From DATAWK01 sp036267255 (GTDB taxonomy: Bacteria > Acidobacteriota > Terriglobia > Terriglobales > Acidobacteriaceae): DNA of 64,000 nt. The notes under the pieces were generated by a model. It made no database searches, was not told the DNA's origin, and worked only from the letters and a program-made list of their open reading frames with translations. This document shows, piece by piece, positions 30,241 through 40,603 of the stretch (positions within the stretch are counted from its first letter, which is position 1; every line of letters starts with the position of its first letter). The stretch is taken from NCBI GenBank assembly GCA_036267255.1, contig DATAWK010000041.1, positions 719,622 through 783,621 of the forward strand. Reading direction: 5' to 3'. The translations under genes were made by a program, and so were the position numbers.

Positions 30241-32907
30241 ATGGCAGACGATCAAAACCCACAACTTCCCCTCGGCGATGGCAGTGATGGCAACCCTCCC
30301 GGTTTCACAGGCCCGGGCGCAGCCAACCTGATTCCGATCAACATTGAAGAGGAGATGCGCCGGTCGTATCTTGACTACTCCATGTCGGTCATCATTGGGC
30401 GCGCACTGCCGGATGTGCGCGACGGCCTGAAGCCGGTGCACCGGCGCGTGCTGTACACGATGCACGAGATGGGCCTGCAGTACAACAAAAAGTACACCAA
30501 GTGCGCCAAGGTGGTTGGACAGGCGATGGGCCAGTACCATCCGCATGGCGATGCGTCCATCTACGACACGCTGGTGCGCCTGGCGCAGCCATTTACCATG
30601 CGCTACACGATGGTGGACGGCCAGGGAAATTTTGGCTCCGTAGACGGCGATCCGCCGGCAGCCATGCGGTATACCGAGTCGCGCCTGACGCGCATTGCCG
30701 GGGAGATGCTGGCAGACATCGATCAGGACACAGTGGACTTTACGCCGAATTATGACGAGAGCACGACCGAGCCTGTCGTGCTGCCGACGCGTATTCCCAC
30801 GCTGATTGTGAATGGGGCCAGCGGCATTGCCGTGGGCATGGCAACGAACATTCCTCCGCACAACCTGACGGAGATCGTGAACGCGGCCATCGAGATGATC
30901 AACAATCCGCAGGCTGGATTGATTGAAGTGATGAAGCACGTGCAGGGCCCGGATTTTCCGACAGGCGCATTTATTTATGGACGCGCCGGAATTGTCGAGG
31001 CCTACAAGACAGGCCGTGGCCGCTTCCTCATGCGTGCCAAGGTTGCGATGGAAAATATCACCCAGGGCCGTCAGGCGATCATCGTTACCGAGATTCCTTA
31101 CCAGGTAAACAAATCCAAGCTGATTGAGCGCATTGCCAATCTGGTGAATGAAAAAGTCGTCGATGACATCAGTGATGTGCGCGATGAAAGCGATCGCGAC
31201 GGGATGCGCATCGTCATTGAACTGAAGCGCGGCGCGGAATCGCAGATTGTTTTGAACCAGCTTTACAAGCACACGTCGATGCAGGAGAGCTTCTCGATGA
31301 TCTTTCTGGCGGTGGTGAACGGCCAGCCGCGGGAGATGGGCTTGCCCACGGCGATCCGGCACTTTCTGGATCATCGCGTGGATGTTGTACGCCGTCGCAC
31401 GGCGTTCCTGTTGCAGAAAGCCCGCGAGCGCGAGCATATTCTGCTTGGCTATCAGATCGCGCTCGATCATCTGGACAGCGTCATCAAGATCATTCGCGGT
31501 TCGTCTTCCCGTGTGGACGCACGCGAGAGCCTGTTCCGATATTTCTCAGGAAAATCCATTGAGTTGAACGGCAGCGAACTACGCGGCGTGAAGCTCGATG
31601 CGACGAAGTATGGTGTGGACCTGGCGCAATCCACAAGCCCGACATTGATCCTGAGCTATCGCCAGATCGATGCAATTCTTGAATTACAGCTGTATCGCCT
31701 GACCCAGCTCTCCATCGACGAACTGTTGAAGGAGTTGAAGGAAGTTCGCGACCGCATTGCAGACTACGAATCGATTCTGGCTTCGGAGAAAAAGCTGCGC
31801 AGCGTGATCGTCAAGGAACTGGAAGCCGTCAGGAAAGATTACGGCGACGCGCGACGTACGCAGATATTGGACGAAACCGCTGAGTTGCAACTGGAAGATC
31901 TGATCGCCGATGAGCAGGTCGCGGTGACCATTTCGCACTCCGGTTATCTGAAGCGCACACCCATCACAACCTATCGCCAGCAACGACGCGGCGGCACCGG
32001 ACGCATGGGCATGAAGACGCGCGAAGAGGATTTCGTCGAGCAGTTGATCGTCGATTCCACGCACGCGTATCTGCTGTGCTTCACCAACACGGGCCGCGTT
32101 TATTGGCTCAAGGTGTATGAGATTCCCGATATCGGTGCGGCAGGCAAAGGCAAGGCCATGGCTAGCCTGTTGAACCTACAGCCGGGTGAAAAAGTCTGCA
32201 CCATTCTGGCCGTTCGCAATCTGGAGGAAGAAGGCAAGTTTATTTTCTTCGCCACGCGCAACGGAACGGTGAAGCGCACCCCGCTCAAGGACTTTTCCAA
32301 TGTGATGGCAAGGGGCATCATCGCCATTGGCATCGACAAGGAAGATGAGCTGGTCGTTGTACGCATTACGGATGGACAACATGTGGTCTTTTTGGCAACG
32401 CACGAAGGCATGGCCATTCGCTTTGACGAGAACGATGTCCGTTCGATGGGCAGGCCGGCGCGCGGCGTGCGTGGCATCGATCTGTCAAAAAATGATTACC
32501 TGGTTGGAGCTGCTGTCACTCCCAAGGAACGAAAGAAGAACGGCGGAGGCACGGACTGTGCCTGCCTGATTCTCTCTGTCACGGAGCATGGTTTTGGCAA
32601 GCGTACGGACGTGGACGAGTATCGCCTGCAGTCGCGTGGTGGCAAGGGTGTCATCAACGTAAAGACCACTACGCGCAACGGCAAGGTGTCTTCGATTCAG
32701 CTGGTGGATGAATCCAGCGAGCTGATGGTGATCAGTCAGTTTGGCAAGATCATCCGCATCGACACCAAAACCATCCGCGAGGCAGGGCGCTCCACGCAGG
32801 GTGTGAAACTGGTGAAGATGGAGGATGGAGATAAAGTTGGAGCAGCCGTCGTGATTCCGCCGGATGAAAAGGAAAATGGCGGCGAGAGCGGCACGCTGAT
32901 TCAGTAG
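30241..32907 (+). CDS. gyrA: DNA gyrase subunit A
   Basis: 888 residues. The breakage-reunion domain has YHPHGDASIYDTLVR, DGQGNFGSVDGDPPAAMRYTESRL with catalytic Tyr144, and the coiled-coil. The C-terminal pinwheel begins with the GyrA box QRRGGTG, which separates gyrase from topoisomerase IV. At the residue equivalent to Ser83 of E. coli there is Ala105, as in mycobacterial GyrA; Asp109 (equivalent to Asp87) is kept. AGAAAAGG precedes the ATG. gyrB is not in the window. Confidence 0.95.
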   Translation: MADDQNPQLPLGDGSDGNPPGFTGPGAANLIPINIEEEMRRSYLDYSMSVIIGRALPDVRDGLKPVHRRVLYTMHEMGLQYNKKYTKCAKVVGQAMGQYHPHGDASIYDTLVRLAQPFTMRYTMVDGQGNFGSVDGDPPAAMRYTESRLTRIAGEMLADIDQDTVDFTPNYDESTTEPVVLPTRIPTLIVNGASGIAVGMATNIPPHNLTEIVNAAIEMINNPQAGLIEVMKHVQGPDFPTGAFIYGRAGIVEAYKTGRGRFLMRAKVAMENITQGRQAIIVTEIPYQVNKSKLIERIANLVNEKVVDDISDVRDESDRDGMRIVIELKRGAESQIVLNQLYKHTSMQESFSMIFLAVVNGQPREMGLPTAIRHFLDHRVDVVRRRTAFLLQKAREREHILLGYQIALDHLDSVIKIIRGSSSRVDARESLFRYFSGKSIELNGSELRGVKLDATKYGVDLAQSTSPTLILSYRQIDAILELQLYRLTQLSIDELLKELKEVRDRIADYESILASEKKLRSVIVKELEAVRKDYGDARRTQILDETAELQLEDLIADEQVAVTISHSGYLKRTPITTYRQQRRGGTGRMGMKTREEDFVEQLIVDSTHAYLLCFTNTGRVYWLKVYEIPDIGAAGKGKAMASLLNLQPGEKVCTILAVRNLEEEGKFIFFATRNGTVKRTPLKDFSNVMARGIIAIGIDKEDELVVVRITDGQHVVFLATHEGMAIRFDENDVRSMGRPARGVRGIDLSKNDYLVGAAVTPKERKKNGGGTDCACLILSVTEHGFGKRTDVDEYRLQSRGGKGVINVKTTTRNGKVSSIQLVDESSELMVISQFGKIIRIDTKTIREAGRSTQGVKLVKMEDGDKVGAAVVIPPDEKENGGESGTLIQ

Positions 32908-33095
32908 CTGATGGAATAAAGCATGACTGCACGTTGAAGATATTCATCTGCGGCTGTGCTTTTTCCTTTTTCATCGCCGTTATCTCCATGCATCCCGTAA
33001 GGGGCGGAAGTTTCATAAAAGGATATTGGCGGTCTCGGTACCCCAGTGAGCACTCCCCGAAAGCGGCGGCATGGGGTACTCTGCGAATAGCTGAA

Positions 33096-34313
33096 ATGGA
33101 TATGATTGCTGTCAATTCAATTTTTGTTCGGGCAACTCGCTTTTCTTTCTGTCTTGTGTTCCTCTTGTGTGGCATTGCAACAGCACCCTTGAGAGCACAA
33201 GCGTCTCACCCTGCCCGAACCGCGCATCACCGAAAGACACATTACCAGACGACCCATTCGAAAACCGCACGGCACCATGCCAGCGCAACCCGCGCGCATA
33301 TCACACGTACGCATACAGCGCGCGCACATCGCTACCATCACCCGATCAAGGTGACCACCGCAGCGGTTGCTCATCGCAGATATGCGGCGCATCTGGAGCG
33401 CACGAGCCTGACGCATTCCAGGAGATATATCTCGCGGCGTAGCGTGCATTCAGCTCCGAGCTATTCGCAGGTAGCGCAGGCGGATGAAGCTGCGCTGACG
33501 GATACAGCACCAGCCACGGAACATCCAGTGGCAGAGGAAGAGGGAGCCGCGGATCCGGCCCTTCCCGTAACCACCGCAACGGCGCATGGGCAACAGTTGA
33601 TGGTCCCCATTCCACGTTTCATGCCAGCTCCGCTGCGCGGATCGCATGATGTGCTGGTGCATCAGAACATCATTGCGGATGTGGAAGGGCTCAGCCGCAT
33701 CCAGAATGAAGCGCAGATCCAGGAGATGTTGCACGAGAAGCTTCTGGTCGCGCTGCCTGTAGGCGCAATGCTGGATGTCGATCCACGACTCCCAGTCAAT
33801 CGCCGCTACTGCCGGCCCTGGACAGCGGATTTTCTGTCCAACATTGCACGCGAGCACATGGCATTGTTCCAAAACCCATTGCAGGTTACTTCGGCTGTGC
33901 GGACGGTCCAGTTTCAAGAACATCTGGAGCGCATCAACGGAAATGCCGCCCCGGCGATGGGAGACACTGCCTCGCCCCACTTGACGGGCGCAACCATCGA
34001 CATCGCGAAAAAAGGAATGTCCATGCATGAGATCGCATGGATGCGGGCGTACCTGGGGCAACTGCAGCAGGAAGGCAAGCTGGACGTGGAAGAAGAATTT
34101 CAGCAGGCGTGCTTCCACATCTCCGTGTACGAAACGTATGAGCCTTCCATGTATCCGAATTTCGTAGCGCCATCCAGAACTCTGGAGGTCCGCGCCGATG
34201 CACCGCGGTCTGTGAGAATGCAATCCGCAACTCTGCATACCACTCGTCGCGCATCGACACGCCGCCGCCGTCGCCATGTATCGGTCAGCATGCTTGCCGT
34301 GCGTATGCGCTAG
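33096..34313 (+). CDS. Secreted DUF5715-type protein, likely M15-like zinc peptidase
   Basis: 405 residues. After a signal peptide (to about LRAQ, residue 33) there is a His/Arg/Thr-rich low-complexity stretch (about residues 35-110), then a folded domain. SAVRTVQF, ASPHLTGATIDI and QACFHISVY give the His-x(n)-Asp and final His pattern of D-Ala-D-Ala carboxypeptidases of the M15/peptidoglycan-hydrolase fold, so wall cutting is likely. The tail is Arg-rich. I chose the ATG at 33096, as the earlier TTG at 32934 adds a sequence unlike a signal peptide. Confidence 0.78.
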   Translation: MDMIAVNSIFVRATRFSFCLVFLLCGIATAPLRAQASHPARTAHHRKTHYQTTHSKTARHHASATRAHITRTHTARAHRYHHPIKVTTAAVAHRRYAAHLERTSLTHSRRYISRRSVHSAPSYSQVAQADEAALTDTAPATEHPVAEEEGAADPALPVTTATAHGQQLMVPIPRFMPAPLRGSHDVLVHQNIIADVEGLSRIQNEAQIQEMLHEKLLVALPVGAMLDVDPRLPVNRRYCRPWTADFLSNIAREHMALFQNPLQVTSAVRTVQFQEHLERINGNAAPAMGDTASPHLTGATIDIAKKGMSMHEIAWMRAYLGQLQQEGKLDVEEEFQQACFHISVYETYEPSMYPNFVAPSRTLEVRADAPRSVRMQSATLHTTRRASTRRRRRHVSVSMLAVRMR

Positions 34314-34517
34314 ACCCGTTTTCCTGTTGCTATAGAGTGCCTGCAATTGCGCCATGCCTCCGCTTTTAAGGAACGGATGCGTTAATTTTCTTCCGCTGGA
34401 ATACACCTGCAGGAAAACTGGTCCAGGCTTCGATCACAGATTCCAACGGGAACCAAACCCTTAACGAACCTTTCAGAGAAAATTCAGGAATCCCGGGCAT
34501 GATGGAAATGGTCCGGG

Positions 34518-36044
34518 ATGATGAATATTTCTAAAGCGAGCACGATTGCGAACGCATGGAGCTGGCGTCTGGCGCAGGACTCCGCTGAGAACACGCCCCA
34601 CGCCCGGAACCTGCCGCTGCGCTGCGCTGCGGGCATGCTGGCGGGAGTGTTGGTGTGCACACTCTTTTTCGCACGAAATGCTGCGGGGCAACAGAATGCC
34701 CTGCCCGGCGCGCCGCATCCTGCCCAGCCGGCAGCATCCGTGCCGATTGCCGACACGGCTCAGTCTCCAGACGGGGACACAACGGCCACACCCGCACTGC
34801 ATATCAGTCTGGTGCAGGCCGAAGAGCGTGCTCGCAAAATCGAACCGCTCTGGATGGCGGCGCAGGTGGCGCAGGGAACCGCTGGCTACGATCGTCGAAT
34901 AGCGCTTGCCGCTCTGCTGCCACAAGCGATCTATCACGGCGAAGCACTGTATACGCAATCCAACGGCGTGCCGAATTCAGGGCCGCTGCCAAATACCTTC
35001 GGTCCTGTCTTCATCGCAAATAACAGCGTGCGGGAGTATGTAAGTCAGGCGATGGTGACAGACAAACTCAGCGTGGCGGGAGCAGCGCGCTACCGGCGTG
35101 CAAGGGCGCTGGCCCTGCAGGCGCAGGCAGAGGCAGAGATTGCCGCCCGTGGACTGCATGCTGTGGTCACGCAGGAGTACTACACGGTGCTGGCTGCGCA
35201 GCATAAGCTGGCTGCGGCGCAGGCCGCCCAGCAGGAGGCCCAGCGCTTTGACGATCTAACGCAAAAACTGGAGACCGGCCGCGAGGTTGCGCATGCTGAT
35301 GTGATCAAGGCACAACTGCAACTGGAGCAGCGGCAGCGAGATCTGGCTGACGCCAAGTTGGCGCTGCTTACCGCGAAACAATCGCTGGGAGTACTGTTGT
35401 TTTCCGATCCGGCCACATCCTATGAGCTGGACGATACCCTGGACGCGCGACCGGATGTTCCGGCAGAAGCGGACGTGCACGCGCTGGCGGGAAAATCGAA
35501 TCCTGAAATCCGCAGTGGACTAGCAGCATTGCAGGCAGCCAAGGAAGACGTGCATGCTGCGTGGGCTGGTTATTTGCCCGCGCTGACACTCGGCTTTAAC
35601 TACGGAATTGACGCGCCCTATGTGGAAGCTACAGGAGCGGGCGGGCGGCAGTATCTCGGTTACTCTGCCGGGGCGTCTCTGGAATTCCCTCTCTGGGATT
35701 GGTTGACCACGCATGACAAGGTGAAGCAGAGCCAGTTGCGCGAGCATCAGGCGCAGGCGTCGCTGAGCTACGTGCAGAGGCAATGGATCGCGGAACTCAA
35801 TCAGGGCTATGGCGAATTGCAAACCGCCGCCGCCGCTTTCATTTCGTTGCAGAGGACTGTAGGCGAGGCCAAAGAAAGCCTGCACCTGACCACGCTTCGC
35901 TATCAATCTGGAGAAGCCACCGTGCTGGAAGTGGTCGATGCGCAGAATACCTATCTTGCTGCCGAATCCGCGGTAGCGGATGGCGCGGTGCGATACCACT
36001 TGGCGCGCGCAAATCTTGAACGACTGACAGGAACGCTGCCATGA
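34518..36044 (+). CDS. TolC-like outer-membrane efflux factor
   Basis: 508 residues with a hydrophobic export segment at about residues 36-60, followed by the two repeated coiled-coil halves typical of TolC (for example LHAVVTQEYYTVLAAQHKLAAAQAAQQEAQRF near residue 215, and the matching late repeat QYLGYSAGASLEFPLWDWLTTHD). It should form the outer-membrane channel of the tripartite pump encoded by the next two genes. ATGATG start; the stop overlaps the adaptor gene by 4 bases, so the three are one operon. Confidence 0.92.
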   Translation: MMNISKASTIANAWSWRLAQDSAENTPHARNLPLRCAAGMLAGVLVCTLFFARNAAGQQNALPGAPHPAQPAASVPIADTAQSPDGDTTATPALHISLVQAEERARKIEPLWMAAQVAQGTAGYDRRIALAALLPQAIYHGEALYTQSNGVPNSGPLPNTFGPVFIANNSVREYVSQAMVTDKLSVAGAARYRRARALALQAQAEAEIAARGLHAVVTQEYYTVLAAQHKLAAAQAAQQEAQRFDDLTQKLETGREVAHADVIKAQLQLEQRQRDLADAKLALLTAKQSLGVLLFSDPATSYELDDTLDARPDVPAEADVHALAGKSNPEIRSGLAALQAAKEDVHAAWAGYLPALTLGFNYGIDAPYVEATGAGGRQYLGYSAGASLEFPLWDWLTTHDKVKQSQLREHQAQASLSYVQRQWIAELNQGYGELQTAAAAFISLQRTVGEAKESLHLTTLRYQSGEATVLEVVDAQNTYLAAESAVADGAVRYHLARANLERLTGTLP

Positions 36045-37324
36045 ATGCAAAGAGCTGGAATTCCATGCATGAATTGTCTGGGAATCGGATGCTGATTTGT
36101 CTGATCGTTCCCGTGGTTTGTGCCGGGCTGCTGGCCGGATGCAGCGGCAACGAGAAAACGCCCATTCCTGTGGTGAGTGTACAGACCGCAACAGCACAGC
36201 GCGTTGCTCTTCCTGTGGTTGTGACTGGAGAAGCAATCCTGGCGTCATTGCAGCAGGCTATTCTGGCAAGCAAGATCAGCGCTCCAGTGGAGAAGTTCTA
36301 CGTGCAGCGCGGCGATCGCGTGCGCAAGGGCGAACTGTTGGCGACGCTGGAGAATCAGGATCTGCAGGGTGCGGCTCTGGGCAGCGCCGGGCAGTATCAA
36401 CAGGCCAAGGCGCAGTACGCGACCACAACCCAGTCCACGATTCCGCAGGAGGTTCAGAGAGCACGACTGGATTTGGCGCAGACTAAGGCCGAGGTCGATT
36501 TACAACAGCGCATTTACGAAAGCCGCGAGCAGCTTTTTAAACAAGGCGCGTTGCCGGGCCGCGATGTCGATCAAGCCAAGGTCGCGCTGGTGCAGGCCCA
36601 GACGCAGTATGACGTAGCGCGACGGCATCTGGAGGCGCTGGAACAGGTGAGCCGCAAGGCGGAGTTGTCCAGCGCGACCGGTCAGCTGCATCAGGCGGAA
36701 GGGCAATATCAACAGGCGCAGGCGATGTTGTCGTATTCGGAGATTCGCAGTCCCATTGACGGTTACGTGGCTGATCGACCGTTGTATGCAGGCGAGATGG
36801 CGCCTGCGGGTACACCGGTAGTCACTGTGATGGATGTCGATGTTCTGGTTGCCAAGGCGCATTTACCTCAGGTAGAGGTGCAGGGATTACCCGTCGGAGC
36901 ACCGGCGCGGGTGTTTGTTCCTGGTCTGAAGGATGCGGTTTCCGGAAAAGTGATGCTGGTCAGTCCAGCTCTCGATCCCGGTTCCACTACCGTGGAAGTC
37001 TGGGTGCGCGTCGAAAATAAAGACAAAAGCCTGAAGCCGGGGACGCCGGTGCATGTTGCCGTGAATGCCCGTACGATTCCAGATGCACTGGTGATTCCAG
37101 TCTCGGCGTTGGTGCAGGATGAAGGCGGCGGAAAACATGTGATGGTGGTGGGCGCGTACAACGTTGCGCATCGACAGGAGGTGACCGTCGGGGTCGAGGC
37201 CAATGGTCTGATGCAGATCCTTTCCGGCATCCACGCAGGCATGCAGATCATCACGGTTGGTTCGTATGCCATGGACGACGGCACGCATGTGAAGGTCGTC
37301 CACGCAAACGGGAGCAGCGATTAA
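36041..37324 (+). CDS. RND efflux periplasmic adaptor (membrane fusion protein)
   Basis: 427 residues. The start carries a lipoprotein signal, with a lipobox LAGC at residues 31-34 (Cys34 lipidated). After this come a biotinyl-lipoyl half motif (KFYVQRGDRVRKGELLATL), a long coiled coil with many Gln (about residues 115-215), the second lipoyl half (SPIDGYVADRPLYAGEM), and a beta-barrel region. It links the inner pump to the outer channel. Overlap with both neighbours by 4 and 1 bases shows tight coupling. Confidence 0.93.
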   Translation: MNAKSWNSMHELSGNRMLICLIVPVVCAGLLAGCSGNEKTPIPVVSVQTATAQRVALPVVVTGEAILASLQQAILASKISAPVEKFYVQRGDRVRKGELLATLENQDLQGAALGSAGQYQQAKAQYATTTQSTIPQEVQRARLDLAQTKAEVDLQQRIYESREQLFKQGALPGRDVDQAKVALVQAQTQYDVARRHLEALEQVSRKAELSSATGQLHQAEGQYQQAQAMLSYSEIRSPIDGYVADRPLYAGEMAPAGTPVVTVMDVDVLVAKAHLPQVEVQGLPVGAPARVFVPGLKDAVSGKVMLVSPALDPGSTTVEVWVRVENKDKSLKPGTPVHVAVNARTIPDALVIPVSALVQDEGGGKHVMVVGAYNVAHRQEVTVGVEANGLMQILSGIHAGMQIITVGSYAMDDGTHVKVVHANGSSD

Positions 37325-40300
37325 TGGCTGCGTCCTCGACAGATCCAACAATGGAAGCCAGGAAGTCGCGCCCGTTCTGGGTGGTACGGCACACGCGCAC
37401 GATTATTTTTTTTACGCTGGTATTTGCCCTGGCCGGTTGTTATCTCGCCTTTCAAATGCCCGTTGCCGTTTTTCCGCATACAAGCTTCCCGCGCGTCGTC
37501 ATCGGAATCGACAACGGCGTGATGCCGGTCGAACAGATGGAAATCACCATCACGCGCCCGATTGAGAACGCGATCAACACCGTGCCCGGACTCGAAACCG
37601 TTCGCTCTATTACCAGTCGAGGAGAGGCGGAGGTCGATCTCTTCTTCAACTGGAACGTGGACATGGTCGAGACCCTGCAGATGGTGAACTCTGCGGTTGT
37701 ACAGGTGCGCCAGAGCCTTCCGCCGACGGCGCAGATCACCACGCACCGGCTCAGCTTTGCTTCTTTTCCCATCCTCGGCTACAGCCTTACATCGAACAGT
37801 ATGCCGCAAACCGATCTGTGGGAGATGGCAACCTATCAGTTGAAGCCGCGACTGAATCGCTTGCCCGGTGTGAGTTCGGTAACTGTGCAGGGAGGAAAAA
37901 TTCCGGAAGTGCACGTTGTTCCCGATCCTGCAAAATTGCTTGCCAGCGGCATTACGATTGACGATCTTTTCAACGCAATCGCGCGCACCAACGTCATTGA
38001 GTCTCCGGGCTTGTACGAAAGCAAGCAGCAACTGTTGCTGAGTCTGGTTGGAGGCCAGGTGCACACAGCGGAAGAACTGGCACAGGTCGTCGTAAAAACG
38101 ACGGCAGCGGGCGTGCCGGTGCACATTGCCGATGTCGCGTCGGTGGAGAATGCCACGGAGCCGGTGTACACCATCGTTACAGCTGATGGAAAGCCAGCGG
38201 TACTGCTCAATGTGATGCGGCAGATTGGTTCCAATGCTCTCGGTGTTTCCGCCGAAGTGAATGCCGAGGCCGCCAGTATCCGCAAGACGCTGCCGCCCGG
38301 CGTTCATCTTGAACCTTTCTACGATCAGTCGGAGTTGATCCGCGATTCGATCCGCAGCGTGCGCGACGCCATTCTGCTTGGCCTGATTCTCGCGTCGATC
38401 ATTCTCGTTATTTTCCTGCACGACTGGGGATCGTCGCTGGTGGCAGGCCTGGTAATCCCTGTAACCATTCTGGTTACAATTGTGATCCTGAGTTTAACGG
38501 GCGAGAGCTTTAACCTGATGACGCTCGGCGGTCTGGCGGCGGCGGTTGGACTTGTCATCGATGATGCCATTGTTGTTGTCGAGAATATTGTGCTGCACAT
38601 CGATGCAGGCGAGGGTCGCATTCAGGCTATTCGCAGCGCGCTGGGCGAGATCACTACTCCGTTGGTGTTTTCAACGATTACACCTATCGTCGTTTTTCTG
38701 CCGCTGATTGGCGTGACCGGAGTGACAGGGGTCTTCTTCCGCGCGCTGGCCATTACCATGACAGTCGCTCTGCTGACGTCGCTGGCGCTGGCGCTGACGT
38801 GGACACCCAGCCTGAGCCTGCTCTTCATCCGGCGCAAACAAGATTACGCAGAGAACAAAGGTGCCGAGGCGATGGACGAAGCGTCCAATAGTTCTTCGAA
38901 GCAGGATTCTCAGATGGACGCGCGCAGCCTGCTGGAACATGAAGAGACAATGCAGACGCCCTGGATGCGCCGCATCCTCGATCGTTATGCCTCGATGATC
39001 CGTGCGGCGCTGCGGTATCCGCTCTGGGTGGGGGTGGGTTGCCTGATCGTCGCTGCTGCCGGGCTACTGATCTATCAGAACCTTGGTTCCGACCTGCTGC
39101 CGGCGATGGACGAAGGAGGGTTCATCCTGGACTACGTGATGCCCGCAGGAACATCGCTGACGGAAACGAATCGTGTGCTGCTGCAGGTGGAAAATGTTCT
39201 GCGTGATATTCCTGAGGTGCAAACCACCTCGCGCCGTACTGGGTTGCAATTGGGTTTAGCGCAGGTGACGGAAGCCAATACTGGGGACTTTACCGTGAAA
39301 CTGAAGGCCCATCGCAGCCGGAGCACGGAAGATATGATGGAAGATGTACGCGAGCGCGTCAACGAGGTCGCACCCCAGCTGGATATCGAAGTTGCGCAGA
39401 TGCTGCAGGACAATATCAACGACCTTTCGAATGCGCCGGAGCCGATCCAGATACGGCTGTTTTCTCCGGATGCCGGTCTACTCGGCCAACTGGCTCCCCG
39501 TGTTGCGGACGCGATCAGCAAAGTCTCCGGCGTGGTGGATGTGCGCAATGGCATTGACGACAACCTGAGCAGCCCTGCAACGAATTTCGCTGTGCTGCCT
39601 GCTGTGGCGGCGCAGCTTGGCTTTACTCCGCAGGAAGTGGCGACGGATGCCCACGCGATGATCGAAGGCGTGCCGACCGAGGAGCCGATGATTCGCGATG
39701 GCCGTCCCTACACGATTCGCATCCGCTTTTCTCAGGCGTACCGGTCGTCTCTCGACGCCATCAAAAATATGCTGCTGGTCAGCTCTACGGGCCACACCGC
39801 AACCCTGGGTTCGCTGGCCGATGTTACAGAGCTACCGCCGCAGGCGGAGATCGACCGCGAGAATCTCCAGCGCGATGTTACCGTCACGGCAGGTCTGGAA
39901 GGCGCTGACCTCGGATCCAGCATGACACGCATCCGGCAGGTGGTGGACGATCTGCATTTGCCCTCCTCCGTGCGTGTCGTTTACGGTGGCACCTATCAGG
40001 TGCAACAGCAGTCTTTCCATGAGCTGATGCGGGTTTTGCTGCTGGCGGTCGCGCTGGTGTTTGGAGTGTTGCTCGCGGAGTTTCGCGGCTTTGCCGCGCC
40101 GATTGCGATTCTCACATCTTCCGTTCTTTCGGTTTCCGGTGTCATGCTGGCGCTGCTGGTCACGCGCGTTACCTTCAACGTCGCGTCCTTCATGGGCCTC
40201 ATCATGGTGATTGGCATCGTGGCGAAGAACGGCATTTTGCTGCTGGATGCCGATCACAAATTCCGCGCGCTGGGATTTTCCGCCGAACGTGCGATTATCG

Positions 40301-40527
40301 AATCCGGACGGCGGCGCCTGCGGCCCATCCTGATGACGGCGATGGCTGCGGTGACGGGCATGCTGCCGCTGGCCTTTGGCATTGGCGCCGGATCGCAGAT
40401 GCTGCAATCGTTGGCCATTGCCGTTATCGGCGGCGTGATGCTTTCCATGGCGCTTTCGCTGCTGGTTACTCCGGCCATCTATTATTGGCTGACGCGCAGC
40501 CAGACGACAGCGCAACTACTAGACTGA
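37324..40527 (+). CDS. RND efflux pump, inner-membrane permease
   Basis: 1067 residues with twelve helices in two halves. The relay aspartates lie in GLVIDDAIVVVENI and the conserved lysine in GIVAKNGILLLDAD. The porter domain segments (FPRVVIGI, GGTYQVQQQSFHELMRVLL) are normal. Sequence type is closer to CzcA/MdtB-like RND pumps than to AcrB, but the substrate cannot be assigned. A linker rich in Ser/Asn/Gln at about residues 510-545 joins the halves. Last gene of the three-gene operon. Confidence 0.93.
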   Translation: MAASSTDPTMEARKSRPFWVVRHTRTIIFFTLVFALAGCYLAFQMPVAVFPHTSFPRVVIGIDNGVMPVEQMEITITRPIENAINTVPGLETVRSITSRGEAEVDLFFNWNVDMVETLQMVNSAVVQVRQSLPPTAQITTHRLSFASFPILGYSLTSNSMPQTDLWEMATYQLKPRLNRLPGVSSVTVQGGKIPEVHVVPDPAKLLASGITIDDLFNAIARTNVIESPGLYESKQQLLLSLVGGQVHTAEELAQVVVKTTAAGVPVHIADVASVENATEPVYTIVTADGKPAVLLNVMRQIGSNALGVSAEVNAEAASIRKTLPPGVHLEPFYDQSELIRDSIRSVRDAILLGLILASIILVIFLHDWGSSLVAGLVIPVTILVTIVILSLTGESFNLMTLGGLAAAVGLVIDDAIVVVENIVLHIDAGEGRIQAIRSALGEITTPLVFSTITPIVVFLPLIGVTGVTGVFFRALAITMTVALLTSLALALTWTPSLSLLFIRRKQDYAENKGAEAMDEASNSSSKQDSQMDARSLLEHEETMQTPWMRRILDRYASMIRAALRYPLWVGVGCLIVAAAGLLIYQNLGSDLLPAMDEGGFILDYVMPAGTSLTETNRVLLQVENVLRDIPEVQTTSRRTGLQLGLAQVTEANTGDFTVKLKAHRSRSTEDMMEDVRERVNEVAPQLDIEVAQMLQDNINDLSNAPEPIQIRLFSPDAGLLGQLAPRVADAISKVSGVVDVRNGIDDNLSSPATNFAVLPAVAAQLGFTPQEVATDAHAMIEGVPTEEPMIRDGRPYTIRIRFSQAYRSSLDAIKNMLLVSSTGHTATLGSLADVTELPPQAEIDRENLQRDVTVTAGLEGADLGSSMTRIRQVVDDLHLPSSVRVVYGGTYQVQQQSFHELMRVLLLAVALVFGVLLAEFRGFAAPIAILTSSVLSVSGVMLALLVTRVTFNVASFMGLIMVIGIVAKNGILLLDADHKFRALGFSAERAIIESGRRRLRPILMTAMAAVTGMLPLAFGIGAGSQMLQSLAIAVIGGVMLSMALSLLVTPAIYYWLTRSQTTAQLLD

Positions 40528-40545
40528 AAAACAATTTCGTCTGGA

Positions 40546-40582
40546 CAAAAATCAAGGAGCCATCGCGAGGATGGCTCCTTGA
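40546..40582 (-). terminator. Intrinsic terminator after rpsU
   Basis: A 13-bp perfect stem (TCAAGGAGCCATC, loop GCGAG, and complement) at 40552-40582 is followed on the minus strand by TTTTT. It lies between convergent rpsU and the RND permease; on the plus strand it lacks a good T-run. Confidence 0.82.
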
Positions 40583-40603
40583 GTGAAAAATCTAAATCTG
40601 TTT

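Noticed and set aside
29902..31470. Long open frame (522 codons) opposite gyrA and its neighbour
   Set aside because: Antisense shadow of a high-GC coding region; His/Arg-rich composition typical of such frames.
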